Positions 1-11,754 of a DNA stretch of 64,000 nucleotides are shown piece by piece. The notes below the pieces were generated by a model. It was not told the DNA's origin and made no database searches. It saw nothing but the letters and a program-made list of their open reading frames with translations. Positions within the stretch are counted from its first letter, which is position 1. Every line of letters begins with the position of its first letter. The position numbers were made by a program, and so were the translations under genes. The stretch comes from Impatiens glandulifera. Lineage: Eukaryota; Streptophyta; Magnoliopsida; Ericales; Balsaminaceae. The stretch covers positions 30,758,628 through 30,822,627 of the forward strand of contig NC_061862.1 in NCBI RefSeq assembly GCF_907164915.1, in the 5' to 3' direction.

Positions 1-2427
1 AACCTTCTGGAAAGTTCTTGTTCCTAAGGTATTTCTTGAGTGTGCTCATATATTGTTCAACTTTATACATCCATCGATACTGAACCGGCCCTCCAAGACA
101 AGCTTCAAAAGCTAAATGAACTGGCAAATGCACCATTATATCAAAAAAAGAAGGTGGAAAGATCTTCTACAATTTGCAAAGTGTCAAGACAATGTTGTCA
201 TGTAATGTTTCCAATTGCCCGCGTTGTAAACTTTTTTGGAAAAGCAACCGAAAGAACCTTGCTAAATTCACCACGGCATCGTACACATCATCGGGAAGTA
301 GGCCACGTGTAGCTAGTGGAAGGAGATATTGTAATAGAATGTGACAATCGTGACTCTTCAATCCTGAAATTTTTTTCTCCTCCATGTTTACACACGCCCC
401 AATATTTGAACAAAAACCGTTGGGCATTTTAATATCTTTCAAAAACTGACATAAACGTTTCTTGTGTTCTGAGGACAATGCATAGGGGGACGACGGACAC
501 CGAAGAACACCATCAACTTCAACCGGATGTAAGGAATGTTTTATGTTCATTATGACCAAATCTTTCCTTGTTTTAATTTCATCCTTGGTCTTTTCTTTGA
601 AATTCATTAAAGTTCCCAACAAACTATCACATATATTCTTCTCAATATACATTACATCCAAATTATGTCTCAACATCAAAGATTTCCAGTAAGGCAATTG
701 AAAGAATATACTGAATTTATTCCAATTATCACCACGGGATTCATGTATAACTTTCGTTTTCTTAGGCAGGTACTTTGTCAAACAAATTTCCTTTAGATCT
801 TGCACCTGCAATTGAATTTCGGAACCCGATAATAGTACAGGAGGACCTCTATGCTCAGTATGCCCGTCAAACGTATCGGTCTCTTTGCTCCATCGATGAT
901 TAGACGGGAGGAATCATCGATAATTCATGTAACACTCCTTCTGGCAATTTGTTAACCTCAAAGACGCGGTGTTCTGATTACAAGACGGACATGCCAATTT
1001 TCCCTTTGTACTCCATCCAGACAAATTTGCATATGCCGGGAAATCATTAATAGTCCACATAAGAGCTGCCCGTAAATTAAAATATTGTTTTCTGCTTGCA
1101 TCGTATGTCTTCACACCGGTATTCCACAATTCCGTCAACTCTTTAATAAGTGGCTCAAGAAATACGTCAATACAATCACCGGGACTTTTTGGTCCTGAAT
1201 GAGCATTGAAAGAAGAAAATTGTTTTTGTCCATACATGTGGTAGGAGAGACGTTGTAAGGGATGAGAATAACTGGCCAAATGAGGTACGATGTTTTTCCG
1301 CTAGCAAAAGGTTGAAAACCATCACTTCCCAAACCAAGTCGCACATTTCGAGGTTCTGTTGAGAAATTTTGGTACAAGTTATCAAAGATCTTCCATGTCA
1401 TTGAATTAGGAGGATGCCTTAACACATCATCTTTGGGATTGTTATCTTTATGCCAAGTCATGCGTGGAGCAGTTTTGGAACACATGTATAATCTTTGCAA
1501 CCACGGTTTTAATGGAAAATAGCTCAGCGACTTATTGGGTACATACTTACCATTCACCTTTGTTCGAATTGCACCATTAGATTTATTGACATTCCACCTA
1601 TAAAACCCACAAACTTTACATTGCTGCAAATCCTTATCCTCTTTACGAAAAAGCTTGCAATCATTCTTACACGCGTCAATTGTTTCGTACGATAGACCCA
1701 TGTCTTTAATGAATTTCTTGCACTCATAATACGAATTCGGTAGTTGATTATGAATTGGCAGTATTTCCTCTTTCAATAAACTCAACAATAAATCAAATGA
1801 CGTGTTTGTCCACTAACCTACATTCTTTATGTGAAGAAGTTTAAGAAGAGTTGAGGATTTTGAAATGCGAGAACCTTCATACAAAGGTAGTTTCGAATCG
1901 TCCAACAATTTGTAAAACGTAGCATCATCAACGAAAGGCTCATTTTCACTCGGATGTTCATTATCATTGTTGACATTAGGGTACAAATCAGCAATAATAT
2001 CTTCCATTAGATGATCCTCAGCAATAATATCTTCCATTAGATGATCTTCACAAACTGCAACAGGTTCGTCTTCCATGATATTAGTCTCGTTAGTTGGTGG
2101 TTCATTGATCGATTCGTCTTCAATTTCATCATCTGATTCATCTTCCTCCACATTCTCGGTAACAGCATTTACAAGTTGACGTCCAATTGATCTCTTTTCA
2201 CCGTGAAAATACCATAAACCATAATTTTGTCTTATTCCGTATACAATTAAATGAGATCTAACCACACTCTTATTCTCATATACTCGATTTGCACACCTTA
2301 CACAAGGACATGCAATCGATGATCTACCCGTAGACCTTTCAGCAAATTCTATGAATTTGTCACCCCCTTCACTATATTTAGGATCGGTACGAAGTATAGT
2401 CATCCATGTTTTGTCTGGGATTTCCAT
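1..2427 (-). pseudogene. CACTA-1 tnp2-type transposase, broken and partial
   Basis: This is a CACTA-family transposase read from 2427 leftwards. Residues 1-80 are the plant transposase-associated domain (CPCVRC motif and a WYFHGE-like end). An Asp/Glu-rich stretch follows, with a 30-bp tandem duplication around 1988-2047. Next comes the tnp2 core (DACKNDCKLFRK; TWHKDNNPKDDVLRHP; LSGWSTKGKLACPSC), then the C-terminal DUF4218 region (LRHNLDVMYIEKNICDSLLG; SHDCHILLQYLLP), which continues to the left edge (GGPVQYRWMYKVEQYM). Damage: an in-frame TAG just left of 1813, a frameshift near 1200 where the reading moves into another frame, an in-frame TGA at 914-916, and another break near 166. No complete protein can be made. 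Family assignment is firm; it may still be defective only in this copy. Confidence 0.9.
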
Positions 2428-2532
2428 CTAACCTAACATACAAATTAATAATCCAACAACCTAACATCAATAATCAAACATACAAATCATTTATTAATCT
2501 ACTAATCCAATAATCTAACATTCAAATAATTT

Positions 2533-2658
2533 ACCTAACATACAAATTATCCACTAACCTAACATACAAATTATCCACTAACCTAACATACAAATTATCC
2601 ACTAACCTAACATAAAAATTTTCCACTAACCTAACATACAAATTATCCACTAACCTAA
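2533..2658. repeat. 24-bp minisatellite inside CACTA-1
   Basis: About five head-to-tail copies of a 24-bp unit (CCTAACATACAAATTATCCA plus CTAA), with small variants, lie just upstream of the transposase start. Degenerate half-copies extend from about 2440 to 2690. The rest of 2690-3208 is non-coding leader or intron sequence of the transposase gene with nothing else recognisable. Confidence 0.8.
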
Positions 2659-3208
2659 CATCAATAATCTACTAACAATCTAACATTGATTGTAAATAAG
2701 AACTAACCTGGATTTTGAAGTGTAAACTATAATCCGCGGCAGCAAAGACAATGGCAATTTCAAACAGCAAGAATTGAAATTTATATGCAACCTGATTCAA
2801 CAATTCAAACGCAAAGAAGTTATCAATGTACTCGAGAAATTGTCTCAAGTGATTATGACCATAAAAAGCAAAGTTCAGCTAAGTAGGATGGAATTAGTAT
2901 TGATGTTCAACAGTTGGCCGTGTTCAAGAGGATAGACAATATGTTATTGTTGAAAAGAGTTTTGGGATTGCTAAGGAAAATCATGGTGGATTGTCATATA
3001 CATTGATTGATGTATGGATCTAAAACTCTAATGTATGGACAGTCATAAACATAGATATTGCATGCCAAAATAAAAGTCATCCATCTATCTAAAACAATAC
3101 ACCAAAACTATAATCAAGATTGTTTCAGCGACATACCTTAATCGATAGAGTGCGGCGGCAAAAGGGACGGACGATCAACTGGCAGAGCTCTCGAGAATGG
3201 GAGGTGTT

Positions 3209-3216
3209 GATCTGGA
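3209..3216. other. 8-bp target site duplication, left copy (hAT)
   Basis: GATCTGGA directly precedes the hAT terminus and is repeated without change at 6878-6885. A perfect 8-bp duplication is the hAT signature. Confidence 0.95.
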
Positions 3217-3227
3217 TAGGGCTGAAA

Positions 3228-3476
3228 ACGAGTCGAGTCGAGCTCGAGTAGAGGTCTACTCGAGCTCGAGCTCGAAAAAATTTCAACGGCTCGAGCTCGA
3301 GCTCGATCGAGTATCAAAATTAAAGCTCGAGCTCGAACTCGAACTCAAAACAAGTACTCGAGCTCGACTTGAACTCGACTCGATTAGCTTGAATTTTACC
3401 GAGCTCAAGAGCTCGGCTCGAGCTCGACTCGATTAGTTCGATTTATAGCTCGAGCTCGAGCTCGAACTCGACTCGA
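3228..3476. repeat. Left subterminal GAGCTCGAG repeat array of the hAT element
   Basis: Dense, overlapping and degenerate copies of GAGCTCGAG and GACTCGA in both orientations. In hAT elements such subterminal motifs are transposase-binding sites; that role here is inference. The open frame across this stretch is low-complexity and not a gene. Confidence 0.85.
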
Positions 3477-3935
3477 AACATACAAAATTAAAACATATCA
3501 ACTAAATAGTTTCACACTTTCAATATATCAAAAGATCACAACAAAATGAATAAACATATAGAATTATTCATTTCACCTAAAACATAAACATTCCATCAAA
3601 ATCAAATAGAACACACAACATTACACATTAAAACATTCAACTTAAAACATAACCATTCTAACTAAAAATATCTAAAATTCAAAGTCCAAACATACAATAT
3701 ATTAAATTAGTCCAACATAAAACAACCAAACTTACTTAATCAAAACTCCAAAGTTCCCAACATTCTAAAGTCCAAACTTACTTAATCCAAACTTCCAAAG
3801 TCCAAACTAAAAAATAACACCTTATTTGAATTCCGGAAGACAAATTTCTTGATAAGTTTTATCTCTCTGAAAAAAACAATATATAGTTAAATTAATGTTC
3901 AAATAATAATATATGTTAACGTAAAATAAAAAATA

Positions 3936-6029
3936 TTAAATTTCACTTACCCTCGTATTTTTTTTCACTCCATGCAAATGTCGAAGCCAATCTCCTCCAC
4001 ATAGAAGAACTTGCACCGTCTCTGGGGAAAGTGATGAACGATAAGAATCAATGACCCTCGTCCCAGCACTAAATGTTGCTTCGGAAGCTACCGAACTTAC
4101 TGGAATAGCTAAAATATCAGCGGCCATTTTTTATAACACTGGATATTGTAGTCTATTCATTTTCCACCAATCTAAACATGAAAAATCTTTAGGAATTTCA
4201 CTCTTCTTCAAATGACCCTTTTCGAGATAGTCTAATAATTCAGATTTTGAAGGCTCTGAAGTCTCAATTTCCGCACAATAAGCATTAAAGTCATCCCAAT
4301 TGGAGGAAGAATCACGTTGAGTCATATTAGAATTGGAAGAGCCAATATTTTCCAAATGGAATGAACGAGAAATCCTTTCACAAGCATTTTCAGCAACATA
4401 GACATCATAAAGGCTAACAAGAGCATCTTTAACCTTACAAATATTTCTTTGAGCATCACCATGGGAATAAAGTTTTGGAAAATAAAACTCAACTGCTAAC
4501 ATTTTTTTGGTTGGATCTAGAACTGCAGCTAAAGCCATCAACAAATTGCACTCACCCCAATACTTGTCAAATTTTGTCTTCATTTTCAAAACCAATTCTT
4601 TAATAAAAGAATCCTCATCATTCACATGCCCATCCAAGGTAGATTTTATTTTTTGAACTTCTTGAAGAAACAAATTAGAAGTGGGATATTCACTACCTGA
4701 AATGATGTGTGTTGCTGTTCAAAATTCTTTTAACAGTGAGCAAATTTTCTGTGCCTTCTCCCAACCTTCTTCTAAAGGGCAACAATCATAGAAAGGATCG
4801 CGTTCATTGAACATTTTGAAAGCTTCTTTAAATTTGAGTGCACAACTTAACATCTCAAATGTAGAGTTCCATCTTGTTTTGCAATCATGAATCAATTTCT
4901 GATCTTTTAACTACAATTGTTGCACACACTCAGCAAATTATACACGCCTTGCCTCTGAGCGATTAACATATTCCACGCCTTCTCGAATATCACCAATTAT
5001 ATCTTCAATCACCCCTAATCCATCTTGAACACATAAGTTTAATATATGTGCACAACAACGCACATGGAATAGATTTCCATCACATGGCAATGTTCTAGAC
5101 CTTCGAATGATATCTTTCATATACCGAATAGCTACATCATTATTAGAAGCATTGTCAACAGTAATTGTTACAACTTTATTCTCAATACCCCACTCTTTCA
5201 TACATTTGAAAATAGCATCAGAAATCTGAAGACCCCCTCTTGGTGGTGGAATATTTGCAAAACTTAGAACCCTTTTTTGTAACTTCCAAGAAAAATCAAT
5301 CCAATGGCCTGTAATAACCATGTATTCAATTTTTTGATTTTTTGATTTCCAACAATCAGTTGTCAAACTGATTGTATGAACACTTTCCAAAAGTTTTTTC
5401 AACTTATTTTTTTCAATCTCAAAAATCTTAACGCAATCTGCCTTGCATGTAACTCTACTAATTTTTTTCCATTCTGGCATCCCTCGTTTCATCATCAAAT
5501 TAAATCCTTCCTCATCTAAAATGGTGAATGGATGTTCATGCATCATAACCCAATTAGCAGTTGCCTCTCTCATTTGTTCCATATCAAATTTTCCAGTATG
5601 TAAATAAGGGAGATAATTTGAACCTGAGTCACTTGGCAAATAGTTTAGCTTCATTTGTCGTTCGGCTTCTCTCAAATTTATCTTCTTTTTTATGCAGTTT
5701 GTACTGTGTCGCAAAAGACTTGTTGTAGACCCTTTGCATATTGATAAAAAAGAAGAGCAATGCTTGCACTTTGCCTTTTTACTTCCATCCGCCACTGTAA
5801 CAGATTCAAAATCATTCCAAACACTTGAAGTTTTTCTTTTTTTATTGATACGGAAACCTTCTTTCTCATGTTCTTCTGGATCTTGATTTTTTTGTGATTC
5901 TTCCCCAGCATACGAAACAATTATTTCATCTTGTTGAAGTTCATCACCAATTTCATTGCTCTCAATTTCATCTACAGCTGCTACACCATCTACGGACATA
6001 ATTGATCTAAAAGCCACCAAAAAATTCAT
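3936..6029 (-). pseudogene. hAT transposase (BED finger, RNase H-like, hATC dimerisation), four in-frame stops
   Basis: The reading frame from ATG at 6029 stays in one phase to 3936, about 698 codons, a normal length for plant Ac/Tam3-type transposases. Residues about 70-120 form a BED zinc finger (CKHC ... RHSTNC). The central RNase H-like part has TTDCW, TVDNASNND and CCAHILNLC. The C-terminus is the hATC dimerisation region ([18 protein letters not shown] ... [11 protein letters not shown]). Nonsense codons occur at 4938-4940 (TAA), 4911-4913 (TAG), 4719-4721 (TGA) and 4128-4130 (TAA); no frameshift is seen. This decay by point change only suggests a fairly young copy. It cannot encode a whole transposase without readthrough. 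Confidence 0.93.
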
Positions 6030-6704
6030 AATATATGATGAGTTAGAATTATATCATATGACAATGACATAATGCAAAAACATACTTTCTAACTGTAAAT
6101 ATAAACGAAACAACATGAGAGATTACCTGTTGAAAGACCGAATATCTGTAAAAGGAACCTCACGAATGGTGTAAAGATTCTTATCTGCGTAATATTAGAA
6201 AATTTCATTAAATGAAAAGAATCTAGTTCTTTGTTGACAGATCGGAAGTATAACATATCGAATCTATGCAAGATCGAAAGAGAATAAAGAAGAAATTGAA
6301 ATGAAAATAAAAAAGGGGAAAACGATGAAAACCTTTCGGTGTTTTGCATTGAGCTCCTTGGTGACGTTTGCTTTCTCGTTTGATGAAAACATAGTTCTTT
6401 GTTGGCGGCTGTCCGAATGAACTATGGAGGAGAAGATGTTAGGGATTTTGGAGGAGAAAGGTTAGGGTTAGGGATTTTGGACTTTGGAGGAGAACTGGAG
6501 AAGAATGAAGACGGAGGGTGCTCGTTAGGGATTTAGCCATTTAGGGTATAAATTTATATTTTATATTTTAATACTCATATTTTATATTTAATTAAAGTAT
6601 TACAATTTTTTATATTATAAAAAGTAAATATAAAATATAAAATATAAAATATAAATTAAAAATATATATAAAATATAAAATATATTAATATAAATTATAT
6701 ATAT

Positions 6705-6865
6705 TCGAGTAGCTCGTCGAGTACTCGACCCGAGTATATAACTACTCGAACTCGGCTCGATTATATAACGAGTCGAGCTCGAGCATGCTCAAGCTCGAGT
6801 TTGACCGAGCTCGAGTCGAGCTTTGACCGAGCTTCTCGCGAGCAGCTCACGAGCAGCTCGTCTCA
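6705..6865. repeat. Right subterminal GAGCTCGAG repeat array of the hAT element
   Basis: Mirror of the left array: repeated CTCGA, GAGTCGAGCTCGAG and CGAGCAGCTC motifs end at the terminal inverted repeat. The two arrays differ in order and spacing, so only the motif is shared, not a long inverted repeat. Confidence 0.85.
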
Positions 6866-6885
6866 TTTTCAGCCCTAGATCTGGA

Positions 6886-7904
6886 AGAACAAATACACAA
6901 AAATGTCATAATCTCCAATCTCCATGAATAATCAGCACAGCACAGCAGGAGAAACAAAAATTGTGTATAATCATGATCATCATCTGACTCCAATCATGAT
7001 CAAAAAGTTATGCATAAATGTTGATTTAAACGAATCATTAAATTGATGAATGAAGAAACCTCACCTACTGGAATATATTATTCAATGCAATACTTTCTCA
7101 GCCATTTGATGCATATTTGAAGAACAAAATACATGCCTCGATTGAGATCAGAGAAATCCATTAACTAAATTTGAAAATAAAAACAAAGACGGAGGATGCC
7201 TAAGAATAAAGTTTGTTCTGCTTGAATTTCCTTTAGGGTTCTATGTTTTGTCATCGTCCATGTAAGCCAAGCCAATCTACAACTCCTATCCTCTACAAAT
7301 GTAACCTATTGCAGACATCCTCATTATAGAATCCCAAAATGAATTGAATATAACTGTTATGTCAAGATCATCTAAAGAAAATCAATTAGTATTCCCCAAG
7401 TTACATATCAGTAGAATAAAAAAAGCAATACAGGAACGAAAGTTAAGGATATATTAACACTGTATTATCAGACACCATAGCTGATCACATCAGAGAGGTT
7501 AAAACGCACATATCAGGCAGGAATGATAGACAAAACCCAAAAAACAGAGAAGATAATATATTACCTCACTCCAAAACCAACCGGTAAACATAGCAAACAG
7601 ATAACAGATAGAAGAAGAAATATTACCTTAGTGGAAGAAAATGGTATGCAACGGCAAAGGGTGTCGACCGGAGAAATCGATCAACCGGCAAGAATGGGAG
7701 GAAGAAAAGATAGAAGAGAAACTTACATGTTAGCGCGACGGATGATCGGAGGGTGTCTTGTACTAGCGGCGGCGGATGATCGGCGGGCGTCTTCTACTAG
7801 CGGCGGCGGATTAAGGTGGATTACGGCAGGGAGAAGAACGGGAGCGCGGAAGAAGAAAGAAAGAAAGAAATAAATAAAGAAAGGACGAAGGAAAAAAGAA
7901 ACTC
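6886..7904 (-). other. CACTA-1 leader region
   Basis: Non-coding CACTA-1 sequence between the hAT insertion and the subterminal array. The part at 7640-7870 is clearly richer in G and C (repeated GGCGGCGGAT) than its surroundings, as is common near the transcription start of CACTA transposases; a promoter here on the minus strand is inference. The plus-strand open frame at 7523-7873 has no recognisable domain and lies antisense to the expected transcript. Confidence 0.5.
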
Positions 7905-8617
7905 GCGGGAGTTATTAGACTTATCTATAACGGTTATGTAAAACTGTTACAGATATCCAATTCTTATTTTTGACCGTTTTAGAGAAAAACTGTTACAAAA
8001 GCTAGCAGAGAAGATGAAAAGGCGGTTTACTATCTGTAACGGTTTATATGAAAACCGTTACAGATACCAATTAGTAACGGCATTTGATGAAAACCGTTAC
8101 AGATAACCCTTATCAGAAACTTTAAACTGAGGTCTTATCTGTAACGGTTATTAAGGAAACCGTTACAGACACTAGCAGAGAATAAGAAAAGACGGCTCAA
8201 TATCTGTAACGATTTTGTTCCAAAACCGTTACAGATAATAATTAGTAACGGCATTCAAAAAAACCGTCACTAATATCTCTTACCAAATGCTTTAACTGAG
8301 GACATATCTGTAACGGTTATGTCGTAAACCGTTACAGATACTTGTAGAAAATAAGAAAAGGCGTTTAACTATCTGTAACGGTTTATATTAAAATCGTTAA
8401 AGATATAATATTAGTAACAGTTTTCATCTAACGCCGTTACAGATAATTATAACCAAAGACTGTAACTGACTCCTTATCTGTAACGGTTTATATAACCGTT
8501 ACTGGTCCCATATTATTTGTAACGGTTCATTAAAACCGTTACTAATAAAAAGTAATAGTAAGGGCGTTCGAGCGCCGTTACTAGCAGTCGTTACAGAAGA
8601 CATTTTTCCTACTAGTG
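7905..8617. repeat. CACTA-1 subterminal inverted-motif array and terminus
   Basis: Roughly ten units of about 35 bp, each formed by the motif ATCTGTAACGG, a short AT spacer and its inverse CCGTTACAGAT, so each unit can fold as a hairpin. A variant (AGTAACGGCATT) alternates with it. The array ends in the terminus TAGTG at 8613-8617. Such motifs are known in CACTA elements as binding sites for the element's own DNA-binding protein; that role here follows from the family. Confidence 0.88.
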
Positions 8618-8618
8618 T

Positions 8619-9990
8619 TGGCATAATGATAGAAATCCCGAAGATGATGTTTCGTGGCATCCAACTAATTCAATGATGTGGAAGACCTTTGATAACTTGT
8701 ACCTAGATTTCACAGTAGAACCTCAAAATGTGTGACTTTCTTTGGCAAGTGACGATTTCCAACCCTTTGCAACGAGAAAACATCATACAACATTTGGCCA
8801 GTAATTCTCATCCCTTACAATGTCTCTCCCACTACATGTATGGACACAAGCAACTTTTTCTTTTCATGTTAATTCCAGGATCAAAAGGTCCTAGATATTG
8901 CATTGACGTGTTTCTTGAGCCACTTATTGAATAGTTGATGGAATTGTGGCATTCCGGTGTGATGATATACAATGCAAGAAGATCATAATATTTTAATTTG
9001 CGGGCATCTCTTATGTGGACTATCAATGGTTTCCCGTCATATTCAAATTTGTCTTGATGAAGTACAAAAGGAAAACTTGTATGTCCATCTTGTAATTAGG
9101 ACATTGCATCATTGAGGTTAACACATTTCCAAAAGAACGGTTAGATGAGTCATCGGTGTTTCCTCCCGCCAAATCATAGTTGGCGCAAAGAGAGCGATAC
9201 ATTTGACGGGCGTACTAAGCATAGAGCGCCTCATGTACTACTATCGGGATCCGAAATTCATATGAAAGTACACAAGATCCAAAGGAAATTTTCTTGACAA
9301 ATTACGGTCCCAAGAAAACAAAAATTACTCGTGAATCCCGGGGTGATAACCAGAACAAACATAATATATTTTTCCAATTGCCTTACTAGAAATTGTTGAT
9401 GTTGAGACATAATTTGGATGTCATGCATATTGAGAAAAATATATGTGATAACTTGTTGGGAACTTTAATGAATTTAAAACAAAAGACCAATGATGGGATT
9501 AAAGCGATGAAAGATTTGGTCATATTGAACATAAAGCATTTCTTACATCCTGTTGAGGTTGATGGTGTTCTTTGGTGTCCGGTAGCCCCTTATGCACGAT
9601 CATCAGAACACAAGAAATGATTATGCTAGTTTTTGAAAGATGTCCAGTATCCCCCTATGATGATATAGGACGGTTTTTTTTTCAAATATTGGGGCGTGTG
9701 TGAACATAGAAGAGAAAAAAATTCAGGACTGAAGAGTCACGATTGTCACATTTTATTACAATATCTCATTCCACTAGCTACACGTGGCCTACTTTCCGAT
9801 GATGTGTACGATGTTGTAGTGAATTTGTCAAAGTTATTTCGGTATTTATTCTTAATGGAAAGTCAAGCACAACAAGTCTTTTACTCTATGGATATGGTAT
9901 CAAGGCTTGGATGGAAAAGCAGTAGGTAGGGGCATTAGCCGTCAGTTAGAGGACCTCGTTAGAGGATTGAGGAGCAGTTTGAGGACCCTT
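8619..9990 (+). pseudogene. CACTA-2 tnp2-type transposase, degenerate
   Basis: Translation in shifting frames matches the CACTA-1 transposase block for block: WHNDRNPEDDVSWHPTN at the left edge, SHPLQCLSHYMYGHKQ and CIDVFLEPLIE at 8800-8934, LRHNLDVMHIEKNICDNLLG at 9396-9460 and SHDCHILLQYLIPLATRG at 9730-9790. There are many stops and frameshifts, and the DUF4218 region breaks off after about 9855, joining unrelated coding. The N-terminal half of the gene is not here because CACTA-1 interrupts it. The similarity shows that both elements belong to related lineages, with CACTA-2 the more worn. Confidence 0.88.
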
Positions 9991-11625
9991 AAGCGATACT
10001 CAACTCTATCGGTGACATTGATTTGGATGGGTTAGAGAGTGATGATGATATGACTATTGATGGTGTATCGAACACTAACCTCAAGGATGATGATGAGACA
10101 CAACCCCCGTTTGAGCGTGATGTAGGTAGTAATATTTGATTTTGTATTTTCTTATGATCCTATATAAATTTGTCTTCATTTTTAGAATCTTCTTTGAGGA
10201 GGAGATGGGTAAGAACAAAAATATTACAATTATTAAGTTGTAGGGGGTAGAATGTGCTTTTAAAGTTCAACCCAATAGATAGTAAGCCCTTGTGCGAAAA
10301 TAGGACTACATGGTCGAGGCATATTGGGAGTGTCATATGGGACCCCCAATGCATTACCGCACAGAACCCTACGTTAGACGGACCTGAGCTCCACACAACT
10401 AGATCACATATGGCGTGTTATCATGGTAATTTATTCGTTTTGGGATATTAACCAACATATATTCATGTATTTTAATATTAAGTTGTTTTTTTCAGGATCC
10501 TTTTGAGTCTATGGAGGAGAACATCGACACCTATCGTCGTCAAGGGCTGCATCACGCAAAACAACTTTGAGATAGGTAGAAATGTCAATAGAACACTCAG
10601 TACATTAAGGTTCGTGAAGGTGAAGAGGTAGCGATTCGGACCAATCTCCCCTAGAGATCGCACATAGTGATTGACATTATCTTCTAGAGCATTGCTTCTT
10701 CACTCCGGAGTTCAGAGTAAGTTAATATTTTTTAACGAGCCTTTACTTTAATAATCTATTAAACAACCAACTTTTCTTAATTGAAAAAAAAAAACAAGTT
10801 TGTTGAATTCGAATAATAGGTCGCATGTCGTGTACAAGAATCATGCGGGCAACATCTCATTTTCACAAGTCGAGAGATAATTGGTGCATTTTATCATTTC
10901 ATATAAAGTTTATAATGTTTTTTCATTTTTATTATAATGTGTATTATATATTGAATTTGTACAGGAGATGACTACTAGGCACTCGCTTAATTTCGTTGAC
11001 TTATTTCTCCACACACATACTAAGAAACCAATTCTACATTATCCAAATTCGGAGGTCCCCATATAGTTATTGAGAAAGTGGTAAGTCTTGTTTATATGTT
11101 TAATTTAATTTGTGTTTGTTTATATATGTGTTTGTACTAATCTGAATGTAATTGTGTTTATAGTATACGTTGCGCATTACTATAGAAGAATGCCCGAGTA
11201 TGAATGAACTGCAGTTGACATAGTACGTCTTTGGGTCTCAAGAACATGGTAGAGTCGTAGGTATGGGGGCAGGTGTACAACATACATCTTTTAGAGCAGA
11301 TGCTCGAGGGAGTTCTTCGAGTAGTCATCGCACTAACACTCATCAATTACGTACGTTATGACAATCGGGCTCTATAGGAGGAGATGTAGAAGATGCGAGA
11401 GGACAGTGAATTGGAGATGTAGAAGCTGCGAGAGGAGCGTGAAGCGGAGATGCTAAAGATGCAAGAGGAGTGTGAGGCTCAGAGACGGTTGTCATGTGAA
11501 GAGAATGAGGTTGAGAGACAATACTCACTGATAGAGAGTGACCAAATGAGGGATGAAATTATTCAGATGAAGAATCAGATGGTCATGATATTATCCATAT
11601 TTCTCGACGGTCCCCATCCTACTTG
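9990..11625 (+). pseudogene. CACTA-2 second gene remnant (plant Transposase_24/TnpA-like)
   Basis: Downstream of tnp2, CACTA elements usually carry a second gene for a DNA-binding protein. Here scattered coding pieces fit that: an acidic stretch (10010-10130), a piece around 10970-11070 reading RHSLNFVDLFLHTHTKKP, and at 11220-11360 a Gly-rich piece (GRVVGMGAGVQHTSF). A charged coiled-coil-like C-terminus at 11380-11620 (repeated EEREAEM and EECEAQ types) ends at a stop near 11625. Introns and frameshifts interrupt the reading, so limits are approximate. The assignment rests on position and these motifs and is moderate. Confidence 0.55.
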
Positions 11626-11754
11626 ATTAGTGTATTAAGATGATTGATTATTTTTGAATTAAGTATTTTTTGGGTTAGTGTTATTATTTATATAAATGTT
11701 TTTTTACAAAATAACTATTTAATATTGTTTATAGGGACAAATATTAATAATTTA

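Larger units (their letters stand above)
3217..6877 (-). mobile_element. hAT transposon, 3661 bp, nearly complete
   Basis: Both ends are defined. The left terminus reads TAGGGCTGAAAACGAGTCGA and the reverse complement of the right terminus reads TAGGGCTGAAAATGAGACGA. A perfect GATCTGGA duplication flanks the element. Both subterminal regions are built from overlapping GAGCTCGAG motifs. A single-frame hAT transposase with four nonsense codons lies between them on the minus strand. An AT-rich stretch at 6540-6700 separates the transposase promoter side from the right subterminal repeats. The element sits in the leader/intron region of CACTA-1 and is therefore younger than it. Non-autonomous relatives with the same style of end are at 42889-44150 and 49660-51606. 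Confidence 0.95.
1..8617 (-). mobile_element. CACTA (En/Spm) transposon CACTA-1, left end outside window
   Basis: The right terminus is seen directly. Read on the minus strand it begins CACTAGTAGGAAAAATGTC, the usual CACTA start, preceded by the possible 3-bp target duplicate TTG at 8618-8620. Inward from it lie about 700 bp of short inverted subterminal motifs, a GC-richer leader, and a minus-strand tnp2-type transposase pseudogene that runs off the left edge. The transposase therefore points away from this terminus, as expected. The element is interrupted by a hAT insertion at 3217-6877. Sequence resuming at 8619 is tnp2 coding sequence of a second CACTA element on the opposite strand, so CACTA-1 landed inside that gene. 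The left terminus and second duplicate cannot be checked here. Confidence 0.9.

Noticed and set aside
2533..2658. Regular direct repeats that might suggest a CRISPR-like array
   Set aside because: The 24-bp units are adjacent with no spacers and the genome is eukaryotic; it is a minisatellite.
3197..3436. 79-codon frame rich in Glu, Leu, Ser, Arg
   Set aside because: A translation of the GAGCTCGAG subterminal array of the hAT element, not a protein.
7523..7873. 116-codon plus-strand open frame in the CACTA-1 leader
   Set aside because: No domain, highly biased towards Arg/Lys/Gly, and antisense to the expected CACTA transcript; it reflects the GC-rich leader.
7905..8600. Hairpin units as possible microRNA precursors
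   Set aside because: They are many near-identical short inverted motifs ending at a CACTA terminus, the known architecture of subterminal binding sites.
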